Source: Lachnospiraceae bacterium
GTDB lineage: Bacteria; Bacillota; Clostridia; Lachnospirales; Lachnospiraceae
DNA length: 64,000 nt
Assembly: GCA_017556805.1 (NCBI GenBank)
Contig: JAFYMC010000028.1
Span: forward strand, 1 to 64,000
Direction of reading: 5' to 3'
Part shown: positions 44,010 through 51,317 of the stretch, piece by piece
How the letters are laid out: each line of letters opens with the position of its first letter
Position numbering within the stretch: the first letter of the stretch is position 1
The notes under the pieces: model-generated
Database searches by the model: none
What the model saw: the letters and a program-made list of their open reading frames with translations, nothing else
What the model was told of the DNA's origin: nothing
Position numbers and translations under genes: made by a program

Positions 44010-44097
44010 GAGCTAAGATAGAACAAGAAAAAGGCCGACAAGAACCGCAAGGTTCTTGTCGGTCTTCTTTTGTGTTCTTATCGCGGCGACCGCCGCG
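44009..44097. repeat. Hairpin element shared with 15.8 kb (copy 2)
   Basis: Left flank CGAGCTAAGA (44009-44018) and right part from about 44070 to 44090 match 15752-15761 and 15812-15832. The shared right part includes the CGCGGC/GCCGCG mini-hairpin (44082-44087 / 44092-44097). Between them sits the terminator of the ABC operon instead of the different stem seen at 15.8 kb. Confidence 0.7.
44033..44070 (+). terminator. Terminator of the ABC exporter operon
   Basis: A 14-bp stem with one wobble (44033-44046 / 44051-44064), GCAA loop, then TTCTTTTG. Confidence 0.9.
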
Positions 44098-44113
44098 GGC
44101 TAACTCTCTTTCT

Positions 44114-44128
44114 ATAACTTTCGGTTAT
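44114..44128. promoter_or_regulatory. LysR-type box (T-N11-A), upstream site
   Basis: ATAACTTTCGGTTAT: inverted ATAAC/GTTAT with a 5-bp centre, a T-N11-A LysR box. It lies about 86 bp upstream of the -35 box of the LysR gene. Confidence 0.55.
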
Positions 44129-44213
44129 GCCCCTTATTCAGAGCCATCCCGGCGATTTCTCAATAAAAAGCGTCCATTTCCTCCACATTTCCATATTTTT
44201 TTCCATTTTCCCC

Positions 44214-44242
44214 TTGCTTTCCTCGCATTCCTCTGCTATAAT
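44214..44242 (+). promoter_or_regulatory. Promoter of the LysR-membrane protein pair
   Basis: -35 TTGCTT (44214-44219), 17-bp spacer, -10 TATAAT (44237-44242). Confidence 0.75.
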
Positions 44243-44268
44243 TAAAATACATATCAAAGTTTCGTATT

Positions 44269-44283
44269 ATAACTTTTAGTTAT
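44269..44283. promoter_or_regulatory. LysR-type box (T-N11-A), downstream site
   Basis: ATAACTTTTAGTTAT, the same motif as at 44114, located 26 bp after the -10 box. Binding there should block transcription, suggesting autorepression. Confidence 0.6.
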
Positions 44284-44349
44284 ATCTAAAAGTATTGTTT
44301 TTGTCCCTTTTTTCGTAACCTTTGGGGACCTACATACAAAGGAGGGAAT

Positions 44350-45261
44350 ATGGAAGTCGAATCCACCTTATCCTCCTACCGAATTTTTAACGCAGTCGCG
44401 GAAGCGGGCAATCTTTCCAAAGCAGCCAAAGAGCTTTTTATCAGCCAACCGGCCATCAGTAAGGCGGTCAGCAAGCTGGAACAGAGTCTTTCGGTAAAGC
44501 TTTTCACCCGTAATTCCCGAGGCGTCAAACTAACGGAGGAGGGTGCCCTGCTGTACGAGTACACCTGCTCCGCGTTCGAGTCCTTGCGCCGGGGCGAGGA
44601 AAGCATTAAAAAAATACATACGCTCGGCATGGGCCATATCAAAATCGGAGTCAGCACTACCCTTTGCAAGCATCTGCTGCTCCCTTATTTACAAGGCTTT
44701 ATGAATGCCTATCCTCACATCAGACTCAGCATCGAGTGCCATTCCACAAAAGAGACTCTGGCACTTTTGGAAGAAGGAAAGCTAGACATCGGACTGGTCG
44801 GAAAGCAGTTCCGCAGCTTCGAATTTTTCCCACTGAAAAGTATTCAGGATACCTTTGTTGCCAGTCCCACTTATCTTGCAAACCTCAAGGAACGTGAACC
44901 GGGACTTGCAAAGGATTCCGTCTCGCTACTGCAACAGACAAACCTCATGCTGTTAGACGACAAGAACCTCTCCCGTCTGCATTTGGAGGACTATTTCTCA
45001 AAACATAACCTGCACCCCGGTCAAACTTTAGAAGTCAACAACATGGATCTTCTCATCGAGTTTTCCAAAATCGGCCTCGGCGTAGGATGTGTCATCCGTG
45101 AATTTGTAGAAAAAGAATTGGCAGAAGGTTCCTTGATAGAGCTTACCCTTCCCCATTCTATTGCAAAACGTACCGCCGGCTTTGCCTACAACAAAACAAC
45201 TGCCCAAAGCGATTCCGTAAAGCGGTTTATTGACTTTTACAAAGGAGAACAAAGCGAATGA
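44350..45261 (+). CDS. LysR-family transcriptional regulator (first)
   Basis: 303 residues. An N-terminal winged HTH (RIFNAVAEAGNLSKAAKELFISQPAISKAVSKLEQSLSVKLFTR) is followed by a periplasmic-binding-like effector domain (about 92-295, with GLGVGCVIREFV). Two matching T-N11-A boxes upstream suggest it controls itself and the next gene. GGAGGG precedes the ATG. The next gene's ATG overlaps its stop by four bases. Confidence 0.92.
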   Translation: MEVESTLSSYRIFNAVAEAGNLSKAAKELFISQPAISKAVSKLEQSLSVKLFTRNSRGVKLTEEGALLYEYTCSAFESLRRGEESIKKIHTLGMGHIKIGVSTTLCKHLLLPYLQGFMNAYPHIRLSIECHSTKETLALLEEGKLDIGLVGKQFRSFEFFPLKSIQDTFVASPTYLANLKEREPGLAKDSVSLLQQTNLMLLDDKNLSRLHLEDYFSKHNLHPGQTLEVNNMDLLIEFSKIGLGVGCVIREFVEKELAEGSLIELTLPHSIAKRTAGFAYNKTTAQSDSVKRFIDFYKGEQSE

Positions 45262-46277
45262 TAAAAAAACTGACACGTTTTGTCCGATATCGGGCAAAGC
45301 TCTTTCGTCGAAAACTCAAACAGCAACTCTATCGCCTTCTGGTAGACATTCACGAAGGTGAAATTCGCATTTCACTTTTCCATATTGTGTGTACACTATT
45401 TTTCCTGTTTTTATGTGTCGGTTGCTTATTCCGCACCGATTTCAAAAAAGAAAACGTCACGACCGAATCCGTTCTCGGCAGCGAGCTGACGCATGCATTA
45501 CGTCATACCGCAAACACCCGACGAACGGAAGCATCGGCCGATGTTACATTGTTCCTTCTTCCCGATACGGAAGACGGCGATGCCCTATCCTCTTTTCTTG
45601 ATGCCCCGCTCTACGGATTTTACCTGACCGGAAAGGAAGTCTCCTATTTACCGGAGTATTATGCTTCTCTTTCCGAGTCATTCGTAGCGGGCACCCCGTA
45701 CATCGGTGGATTGTCCTTTTCTTACAATCCGAAGCGGCTCATCTATAACCGTGCCACGGACATTATGTTGCTTACCAAAGAAGGTACCTACAGCCCTCTT
45801 TCGGAAGATACCTTATATTACGTAGTCGGTACCGATACGGTATTCAGTATGTTTTCCTACTTATCCGAGCGTACCTTCCACTTAATAAGCATTCAGCCGA
45901 AGGACGCTTCCGGCACACCGATTTCGGATTATTCCTGCGGACTGCTCCGGGGCTCGGACGGCATCCGAACGGTATCCGATGTTTACGGTTCCTACTTGAC
46001 ACAAAACACTTCGTCTACTCCCCTTCAGAGCGCAAGCGAAGTTTTCCTTTGCACTTCCATAAATACCTTGGTACTGTATTCGGAACTCAACATTGCGGGA
46101 TATTTTCTGGTAGGCTGTGCGGTTCTGTTTGTAACACTTGCTGCCATTGTCCGTCCGCATTTACATCGCACCATGATCTGGTTCCGCCTTTTCCTGTTCC
46201 ATCAAAAAAAGCGGGGAAAACTTTCCATCCGCGGTCGCATTTACGCTGCCCGCACTGCCAGACAACGTGCCGCTTAA
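45258..46277 (+). CDS. Membrane-anchored protein with a 5'-nucleotidase C-terminal-like domain
   Basis: 339 residues: very basic cytoplasmic N-terminus, transmembrane helix about 39-58, extracytoplasmic domain, second helix about 276-298, basic tail. The segment IGGLSFSYNPKRLIYNRATDIMLLTKEG, with SEDTLYYVVGTDTVF after it, resembles the C-terminal domain of 5'-nucleotidases (GLxFxYNPxRxxxNRVTDV). The catalytic metallophosphatase half is absent. It may be a binding or regulatory relic, not an enzyme. It overlaps the LysR gene and is probably its target. Family call tentative. Confidence 0.6.
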   Translation: MIKKLTRFVRYRAKLFRRKLKQQLYRLLVDIHEGEIRISLFHIVCTLFFLFLCVGCLFRTDFKKENVTTESVLGSELTHALRHTANTRRTEASADVTLFLLPDTEDGDALSSFLDAPLYGFYLTGKEVSYLPEYYASLSESFVAGTPYIGGLSFSYNPKRLIYNRATDIMLLTKEGTYSPLSEDTLYYVVGTDTVFSMFSYLSERTFHLISIQPKDASGTPISDYSCGLLRGSDGIRTVSDVYGSYLTQNTSSTPLQSASEVFLCTSINTLVLYSELNIAGYFLVGCAVLFVTLAAIVRPHLHRTMIWFRLFLFHQKKRGKLSIRGRIYAARTARQRAA

Positions 46278-46291
46278 TCAGACCTCCTCGC

Positions 46292-46340
46292 ACTGTCTTT
46301 CCGCTGTCTTTCCACAGAAGCGGAAAGGCAGTCTTTTTAT
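46292..46340 (+). terminator. Terminator after the LysR-membrane protein pair
   Basis: A 13-bp stem (46292-46304 / 46320-46332, one bulged mismatch) followed by five T residues (46334-46338). Confidence 0.85.
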
Positions 46341-46404
46341 TCTTCGCATTCTCCTACCTCAAAAACCTCCCCCTAAAAAAATTTTATTTTTTTCAAAAAA
46401 GTTG

Positions 46405-46433
46405 TTGACAGAATCCTTGTCATAGGTTATAAT
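46405..46433 (+). promoter_or_regulatory. Consensus promoter of tRNA-Gly
   Basis: TTGACA (46405-46410), 17-bp spacer, TATAAT (46428-46433). Confidence 0.92.
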
Positions 46434-46463
46434 ACTCCTTGCTTGAAGAAAGCAACACACCAT

Positions 46464-46535
46464 GCGCAAGTGGCTCAGTGGTGGAGTATCGCCTTGCCAA
46501 GGCGAGGGTCGCGGGTTCGAATCCCGTCTTGCGCT
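46464..46535 (+). tRNA. tRNA-Gly (GCC)
   Basis: 72 nt with a complete cloverleaf. Acceptor stem GCGCAAG/CTTGCGC (46464-46470 / 46528-46534), anticodon loop TTGCCAA with anticodon GCC at 46496-46498, T-arm GCGGG-TTCGAAT-CCCGT, discriminator T at 46535. CCA is not encoded. It has a consensus promoter and a strong terminator, so it is transcribed alone. Confidence 0.97.
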
Positions 46536-46542
46536 TGTAAAA

Positions 46543-46579
46543 AATAAGAATCGGTCAAACGACCGGTTCTTATTTTTTT
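46543..46579 (+). terminator. Terminator after tRNA-Gly
   Basis: A 14-bp stem (46543-46556 / 46561-46574, one wobble), AAAC loop, then a run of seven T residues. Confidence 0.93.
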
Positions 46580-46580
46580 G

Positions 46581-46623
46581 TAAGCGCAAGCGCTTACGAA
46601 CCAATACGTTCCGTATTGGTTCG
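46581..46623. repeat. Two hairpins at the start of the post-tRNA repeat region
   Basis: A 6-bp stem (46581-46586 / 46591-46596) is followed directly by a perfect 11-bp stem (46597-46607 / 46613-46623). Neither has a T tract. Confidence 0.6.
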
Positions 46624-46640
46624 AAGTCTCCGCTCCGCTT

Positions 46641-47021
46641 CGGTCGGCGCATTACCGAGGTCCACCGGACCTCGTGCGCCCCGTCTTGCGCTATTGTCCT
46701 AGTCAAGTGCAAAACACATCCGTGCTCCGAAGGGTTCGATGTCGTCTTCGCTTCGCTCCGGTCCGTCCAATACTGATATCCACCGGATGTCATGGACCCT
46801 GCCGGCTCGGTCGGCGCTAAACGGTCTCCACCGGAGACCAGCGCCCCGTCTTGCGCTATTGTCCTAGTCAAGTGCAAAACACATCCGTGCTCCGAAGGGT
46901 TCGATGTCGTCTCCGCTTCGGTCGGCGCATTACCGAGGTCCACCGGGCCTCGTGCGCCCCGTCTTGCGCAAGCGCTCACGCCCCAAGGTTCAAGGTCTCG
47001 CCTGCCGGCTCGGTCGGCGCT
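46641..47021. repeat. Array of four two-tier hairpins after tRNA-Gly
   Basis: Units: 46646-46680, 46760-46798, 46813-46845, 46924-46958. Each has an outer 5-6-bp stem, an inner 7-8-bp stem, and the same apex CC-ACC-GG (loop ACC). Outer stems are GGCGC/GCGCC or GGTCC/GGACC. Inner stems differ between units (CGAGGTCC, GATATCC, GGTCTCC, CGAGGTCC) with matching changes on the other arm. CGGTCGGCGC precedes units 1, 3 and 4 and recurs at 47011. No coding gene is seen from 46536 to 47107. Confidence 0.75.
46676..46912. repeat. 72-bp direct repeat with a tRNA-Gly 3'-end segment
   Basis: 46676-46747 and 46841-46912 are identical over 72 bp, 165 bp apart. Each begins with CCCGTCTTGCGCT (46680-46692 and 46845-46857), identical to the last 13 bases of the tRNA-Gly gene. 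A third, 12-base copy is at 46958-46969. The repeat also ends with a T-arm-like GGGTTCGAT. Confidence 0.85.
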
Positions 47022-47107
47022 TGCTTTTCCTTCAACACACTTTTAACACATTTGCGCGTTATACTGTATGTACTTTGTGCTAACATGCACAGTTTTAGGA
47101 GGATGTT

Positions 47108-48325
47108 ATGAAAAAGAAACTTTTATCGGTCATTTTACTGTCTGCCGTTGTACTGGCTGTTTCCGGCTGCGGTAAGAAGGATGACGTTTCCGACAACAAC
47201 GGCGACATTACCAACACTGCATTATTAACACAGCAGTCTGAGGAACTCCTGTCCGGTCAGTACGGTGTGGAAATCGAAATCGAGGAGTACGGTACCATTG
47301 CACTTACGCTGGATGCGGATTTAGCTCCTGTTTCCGTTACTAACTTCGTCAATCTTGCAAATGATAATTTTTACGATGGCCTTACCTTCCATCGTATTAT
47401 GGACGGTTTTATGATGCAGGGCGGTGACCCTGAGGGTACCGGTATGGGTGGCTCTGCTCAGAATATTCAGGGAGAATTTGCCGCAAACGGTGTTACGAAT
47501 ACCTTAAATCATACCCGCGGTGTCATCTCTATGGCCCGTGCCACCGATCCGAACAGTGCCAGCTCCCAGTTCTTCATTGTACATGAGGATTCTACCTTCT
47601 TAGACGGTAATTATGCTGCTTTCGGCTGGGTTACGGACGGCATGGACATTGTAGATACCATTTGTACCTCTGCACCGGTTGTGGACAACAACGGTACGGT
47701 CCCTGCAAAGAATCAGCCGGTTATCAAGGATGTACGTATCATCGGAGAACTTGGCAAAGATGCTTTGTCCACCAAACCTACCCTACTGACCCCTTCCATG
47801 CTGACCAGGGACTCCGAAGGACTTCTTTCCGGCAAACACAAGGTGGAAATCGAAATCGAAAATTACGGCACCATCGCGCTTACCTTAGACGCGGATTTGG
47901 CTCCGGTTACCGTTACCAACTTTATCAATCTTGTAAAGGACGATTTTTACAACGGTATTACCTTCCACCGCATTATCAGTGGCTTTATGATACAGGGCGG
48001 TGATCCGCAGGGTACCGGTATGGGTGGCTCCGAGCAAAAGATTCAGGGTGAGTTTGTGGCAAACGGTATTGTAAACAGTCTTTCTCATACCCGTGGTGTC
48101 ATCTCTATGGCCCGCACCAACGATCCGAACAGTGCCAGCTCCCAGTTCTTCATCATGCATCAGGACTCTCCGCATTTAGACGGGTCCTATGCAGCCTTCG
48201 GTCAGGTTACAAGCGGTATCGAAGTAGTAGACGCCATTTGTAAAGCCACACCGGTCCAGGATGGAAACGGCACCGTTTCAAAAGCTGACCAGCCGAAAAT
48301 CAAAGAAATTCGTATCGTCGAATAA
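47108..48325 (+). CDS. Lipoprotein with two tandem cyclophilin domains
   Basis: 405-residue peptidyl-prolyl isomerase. The signal peptide ends in a lipobox (LAVSGC, Cys21), so it is anchored outside the membrane. Two cyclophilin domains, about 50-215 and 245-405, are joined by a ~30-residue linker. Both keep the active-site FHRI, GFMxQGGDPxGTGMGGS, ISMARxxDPNSASSQFFI and the DGxYAAFG segment. The domains are highly similar, pointing to a recent internal duplication. It probably assists folding of exported proteins. GGAGG precedes the ATG. Confidence 0.92.
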   Translation: MKKKLLSVILLSAVVLAVSGCGKKDDVSDNNGDITNTALLTQQSEELLSGQYGVEIEIEEYGTIALTLDADLAPVSVTNFVNLANDNFYDGLTFHRIMDGFMMQGGDPEGTGMGGSAQNIQGEFAANGVTNTLNHTRGVISMARATDPNSASSQFFIVHEDSTFLDGNYAAFGWVTDGMDIVDTICTSAPVVDNNGTVPAKNQPVIKDVRIIGELGKDALSTKPTLLTPSMLTRDSEGLLSGKHKVEIEIENYGTIALTLDADLAPVTVTNFINLVKDDFYNGITFHRIISGFMIQGGDPQGTGMGGSEQKIQGEFVANGIVNSLSHTRGVISMARTNDPNSASSQFFIMHQDSPHLDGSYAAFGQVTSGIEVVDAICKATPVQDGNGTVSKADQPKIKEIRIVE

Positions 48326-48350
48326 TTCATTTTATTTCAGCATATAAAGC

Positions 48351-48386
48351 AAACAGCCCTGATGCAAAGCACCGGGGCTGTTTTTC
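48351..48386 (+). terminator. Terminator after the cyclophilin gene
   Basis: A 9-bp stem (48351-48359 / 48375-48383) with a 15-nt loop, then TTCTTTC. Confidence 0.8.
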
Positions 48387-48494
48387 TTTCCCTTCTGTCG
48401 TATTCCGGATTTCCATTTTTTTATACAAGCTCTTCAGAATGAGAACCATCGCTGGTACACACACTATCAAAAATAACCGAAAGGCGGTGAACTC

Positions 48495-48791
48495 ATGTCT
48501 CACTTGGAAGACAGCACACAAACTCACAGCGCTCCTCAAAAGCTAAAAAACGCCCGCAGCAAGCAGCGTGAAAACGTAAAACGTACTGTAGAAGTATTCG
48601 AAGCCTCCTCTCCTATGGAGGACGACTTTCCGGATATTGATACCATGCAGGTCAGCTCTGCTACGGAGCTTACCGGTATGATGTACCGTCCGCCCATTAC
48701 CACTGCGGAATTGGAATCTTACCACGACTTATATGATATCCAATATGAACCGGCGGCAGCAAAGCAAGGCGCAAAAGACAGCATGAAGTAA
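48495..48791 (+). CDS. Hypothetical protein, 98 residues
   Basis: Hydrophilic small protein. A basic first third (KLKNARSKQRENVKR) is followed by an acidic middle (MEDDFPDIDTM) and a tail with two Tyr-rich patches. No signal peptide, membrane helix or known motif. AAAGGCGGTG precedes the ATG, a reasonable RBS. I do not recognise it. It is convergent with purC and separated from it by the structured element and the purC terminator. Confidence 0.6.
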   Translation: MSHLEDSTQTHSAPQKLKNARSKQRENVKRTVEVFEASSPMEDDFPDIDTMQVSSATELTGMMYRPPITTAELESYHDLYDIQYEPAAAKQGAKDSMK

Positions 48792-48792
48792 G

Positions 48793-48935
48793 TGCGTGCA
48801 GTCCTCGCGCTTTTGCGCTCTCCCACGCACTTCGCGGCACAGACGCTCGGTCGTGGGCGCGTTCGCATCATCAGAGATTTTTGGAAGCAAGCTTCCGAAT
48901 CTCTTCGATGCTCACTTGGCCTACACGCAAAAAGG
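48793..48935. repeat. Structured intergenic element, copy 2 (downstream of purC)
   Basis: 48846-48868 is identical to 16001-16023, and about 48909-48933 matches the 3' block of copy 1. Stems: P0 48865-48869/48907-48911 (GCATC/GATGC, against GCATT/AATGC in copy 1), P1 48873-48879/48898-48904, P2 48883-48886/48893-48896 extended. The span 48865-48911 is 47 nt, as in copy 1. A hairpin on the left (about 48793-48830) replaces the small hairpins of copy 1. Confidence 0.75.
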
Positions 48936-48964
48936 AGCCTCCTGCGTATCCGCAGAAGGCTCCT
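48929..48964 (-). terminator. Terminator after purC
   Basis: Minus strand: a 14-bp stem with one wobble (48951-48964 with 48933-48946), loop GATA, followed by TTTTTGCG. As with rplT, the T tract runs into the structured element. Confidence 0.88.
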
Positions 48965-48986
48965 TTAAAATAACTTTATTCTCTTA

Positions 48987-49670
48987 TTATCTGTTTAAGA
49001 TAAGCTTGGTTAACTCAACCGGCTCTACAATCTTGCCGTCCTTGTAAACACGCATGTTACCGGAAGCGATTTCATCGATTAAGATAACTTCGTTGTTGTT
49101 GTAACCGAACTCAAACTTGATATCCCAAAGATCAAGACCGATGGACTTTAAGTCATCAGCAACAATCTTGGTAATCTTTAAGGTCTGCTCCTTCATGCTT
49201 GCAAACATCTCCGGAGTCATAACGCCGAGAGCTGCAAGACCCTCACCGGTTACAAGCGGATCGCCCAGAGCATCGTTCTTGAAAGTACACTCAACGTAAC
49301 CGCCTTCTAAAACGGTACCGTCAGCCATGTACTCACCGTATCTGCGGATGAAGCTGCCGGTAGCAACCAAACGACAGATAACCTCAAGACCGTGACCGAA
49401 TACAGTAGCAGGAAGAACTTCCATGGTAGCGTTTTCTACATCAGCGCCTACATAATGAGTCTTGATGCCGGCCTTCTTTAATAATTCGAAATAGTGAATG
49501 GAAGTCTGAAGATTAGCCTTACCGATACCCTCGATGGTCAAACCTACGGTATTCTCACCCGGATCAAAAACGCCGTCCTTACCGGTGCAATCGTCCTTGA
49601 ACTTTAACATTACATTACCGTTGTCGAGAGCATAAACATCTTTTGTCTTACCTTCATAAAGCTTTTTCAT
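48987..49670 (-). CDS. purC: SAICAR synthase (phosphoribosylaminoimidazole-succinocarboxamide synthase)
   Basis: Joins aspartate to CAIR in purine synthesis, ATP-dependent. 227 residues with [13 protein letters not shown] at the start, [26 protein letters not shown] and [25 protein letters not shown]. The start at 49668-49670 has GGAGG eight bases upstream; an ATG at 49674-49676 is too close to that site. It stands alone, with its own promoter, about 4 kb from purL. Confidence 0.95.
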   Translation of the reverse strand: MKKLYEGKTKDVYALDNGNVMLKFKDDCTGKDGVFDPGENTVGLTIEGIGKANLQTSIHYFELLKKAGIKTHYVGADVENATMEVLPATVFGHGLEVICRLVATGSFIRRYGEYMADGTVLEGGYVECTFKNDALGDPLVTGEGLAALGVMTPEMFASMKEQTLKITKIVADDLKSIGLDLWDIKFEFGYNNNEVILIDEIASGNMRVYKDGKIVEPVELTKLILNR

Positions 49671-49720
49671 TTTCATATCCTCCTGCGTTGGGAATAAAGA
49701 TTGTTTCAAATAACATAGAT

Positions 49721-49749
49721 ACTATATCACAATTTTTTCTGCTTGACAA
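49721..49749 (-). promoter_or_regulatory. Promoter of purC
   Basis: Minus strand: -35 TTGTCA (49744-49749), 17-bp spacer, -10 TATAGT (49721-49726). The complementary strand at 49743-49748 reads TTGACA, with a TATAAT 19 bp further (49768-49773), so a divergent promoter may share this -35 region. Confidence 0.75.
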
Positions 49750-49784
49750 TTTATTTTTTTACAGAAATATAATTTTTTTTAAGA

Positions 49785-49813
49785 TAGACAGTTCTCCCCC
49801 CGTGTGATACAAT
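49785..49813 (+). promoter_or_regulatory. Promoter of the MATE gene
   Basis: -35 TAGACA (49785-49790), 17-bp spacer, -10 TACAAT (49808-49813). Confidence 0.65.
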
Positions 49814-49861
49814 ACTTCTTGTGCAAATTAACAAGAAGATTCTATAAAGAAGGTTTTAATT

Positions 49862-51238
49862 ATGAAGAAAGAATGGAAAATAAAAGAGTATCTGGGTGAC
49901 AAAGAACTCTACCTGAAGATGGTAAAAATCGCAATTCCGATTTCACTGCAATCCTTAATCACCGTCGGCATCAACCTGATGGATACCATCATGCTGAGCA
50001 AAATGGGAGACGCACAGATTTCCGCATCCTCTCTGGCCGGCCAGTTTATCAACCTGTTTATGATATGCTGTATGGGTATCGGTATGGGTGCATCCGTTCT
50101 CACCTCCCGGTTCTGGGGCATGCAGGATAAAACTTCCTTAAAGAAAACAATTACCATTATGCTACGCTTCGTGGTAATTTTTTCCTCTATTTTTACAGCG
50201 ATTACCATTATCTCGCCGGAATGGATTATGCGTATTTATTCCGATGAAACGCCGATTATTACACACGGTATTACCTACCTGAAATGGATGATTCCGACCT
50301 ACATCTGTACCGGTCTTTCCCTGACCTGTACCATTGTACTGCGTACCGTAGGTCAGGTTCGAATTCCGCTGTATTGCTCCATTTCCGCATTTTTTGTAAA
50401 CGTATTTTTCAACTGGGTATTTATTTTCGGTAAGCTCGGCGCCCCTCGTATGGAAATCGGCGGTGCGGCTCTCGGCACCTTAATTGCCCGCGTGTTTGAG
50501 CTTATCTTTATCTGCGGCTATTTCTTCTTTATTGATAAACGTATCCGCTACCGCTTAAAAGATATCTTTATGAAATGTCGGGACCTTTTAGGTGAATACA
50601 TACGCATCAGTATCCCGGTATTAATCAGTGACGGACTTTTAGCCTTCGGTAACAATACGGTAGCCATGATTATGGGTCGTATCGGCGAAACCTTCGTGGC
50701 CGCAAACTCCGTGACCACCGTGGTACAGCAGTTAAGCTCTGTTCTTACCACCGGTGTCTGCAACGCCAGCGGAATTATTACCGGTCATACCATGGGAGAA
50801 GGCGATATCAAAAAAGCCCAGAGACAAGGCTATACATTCCTGTTCATCGGTTTTATCATCGGTTGTTTCTCCGCACTGGTTATTTTCCTTCTGCGAGGTC
50901 CGATTATCAATTATTACGATGTATCACCGGAAGCAAAAGCGATCGCATGGGATTTGATGAATGCAATCATTATTATTAACATTTTCCAATCCATGAACTC
51001 CATCCTGACCAAAGGAGTGCTCCGGGCCGGAGGCGACACCACCTTCCTCATGGCCGGCGACATCCTCTTTTTATGGATAGCGTCCATCCCGTTGGGCGGT
51101 CTGGCCGGACTAAAATGGGGCTTACCGTCCTTCTGGATTTATACATTTTTGAAAATCGACCAGATTATCAAATGTGTCTGGTGCTACTTCCGTTTACGAA
51201 GCGGCAAATGGTTAAAGAAGATTAAAGGACAGGCGTAA
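49862..51238 (+). CDS. MATE-family multidrug/sodium antiporter
   Basis: 458-residue membrane protein with about 12 helices in two MatE halves: the first with ISLQSLITVGINLMDTIMLSKMG, the second with IPVLISDGLLAFGNNTVAMIMGRIG. It exports cationic compounds in exchange for Na+ or H+. The substrate cannot be read from sequence. AGAAGG precedes the ATG. Its terminator stem spans the stop codon. Confidence 0.93.
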   Translation: MKKEWKIKEYLGDKELYLKMVKIAIPISLQSLITVGINLMDTIMLSKMGDAQISASSLAGQFINLFMICCMGIGMGASVLTSRFWGMQDKTSLKKTITIMLRFVVIFSSIFTAITIISPEWIMRIYSDETPIITHGITYLKWMIPTYICTGLSLTCTIVLRTVGQVRIPLYCSISAFFVNVFFNWVFIFGKLGAPRMEIGGAALGTLIARVFELIFICGYFFFIDKRIRYRLKDIFMKCRDLLGEYIRISIPVLISDGLLAFGNNTVAMIMGRIGETFVAANSVTTVVQQLSSVLTTGVCNASGIITGHTMGEGDIKKAQRQGYTFLFIGFIIGCFSALVIFLLRGPIINYYDVSPEAKAIAWDLMNAIIIINIFQSMNSILTKGVLRAGGDTTFLMAGDILFLWIASIPLGGLAGLKWGLPSFWIYTFLKIDQIIKCVWCYFRLRSGKWLKKIKGQA

Positions 51239-51256
51239 TGCCTGTCCTTTGTTTTG
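51224..51256 (+). terminator. Terminator overlapping the end of the MATE gene
   Basis: A perfect 11-bp stem (51224-51234 / 51240-51250) has the TAA stop in its 5-nt loop, followed by GTTTTG. Confidence 0.85.
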
Positions 51257-51317
51257 TCTGATAGTATATTGTTTTACTTAATCCTGTTATAGCTCATAGT
51301 CCTTTCTTTATTATTTG

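Noticed and set aside
46359-46979. 206-codon open frame on the minus strand with repeated segments
   Set aside because: It runs antisense through tRNA-Gly and the repeats. Its ARRDSNPRPSPWQGDTPPLSHLRM-like part is the well-known artefact of reading a tRNA backwards, and the internal repeat is just the 72-bp DNA repeat.
46581-47021. CRISPR array
   Set aside because: Repeats are few, of uneven spacing, contain tRNA sequence and have varying stems with a constant apex, the opposite of constant repeats with unique spacers. No cas gene is present.
46464-47107. Integrated mobile element at tRNA-Gly
   Set aside because: The tRNA 3'-end copies enclose under 500 bp and no integrase, recombinase or other cargo gene is present. 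Recorded as a repeat finding only.
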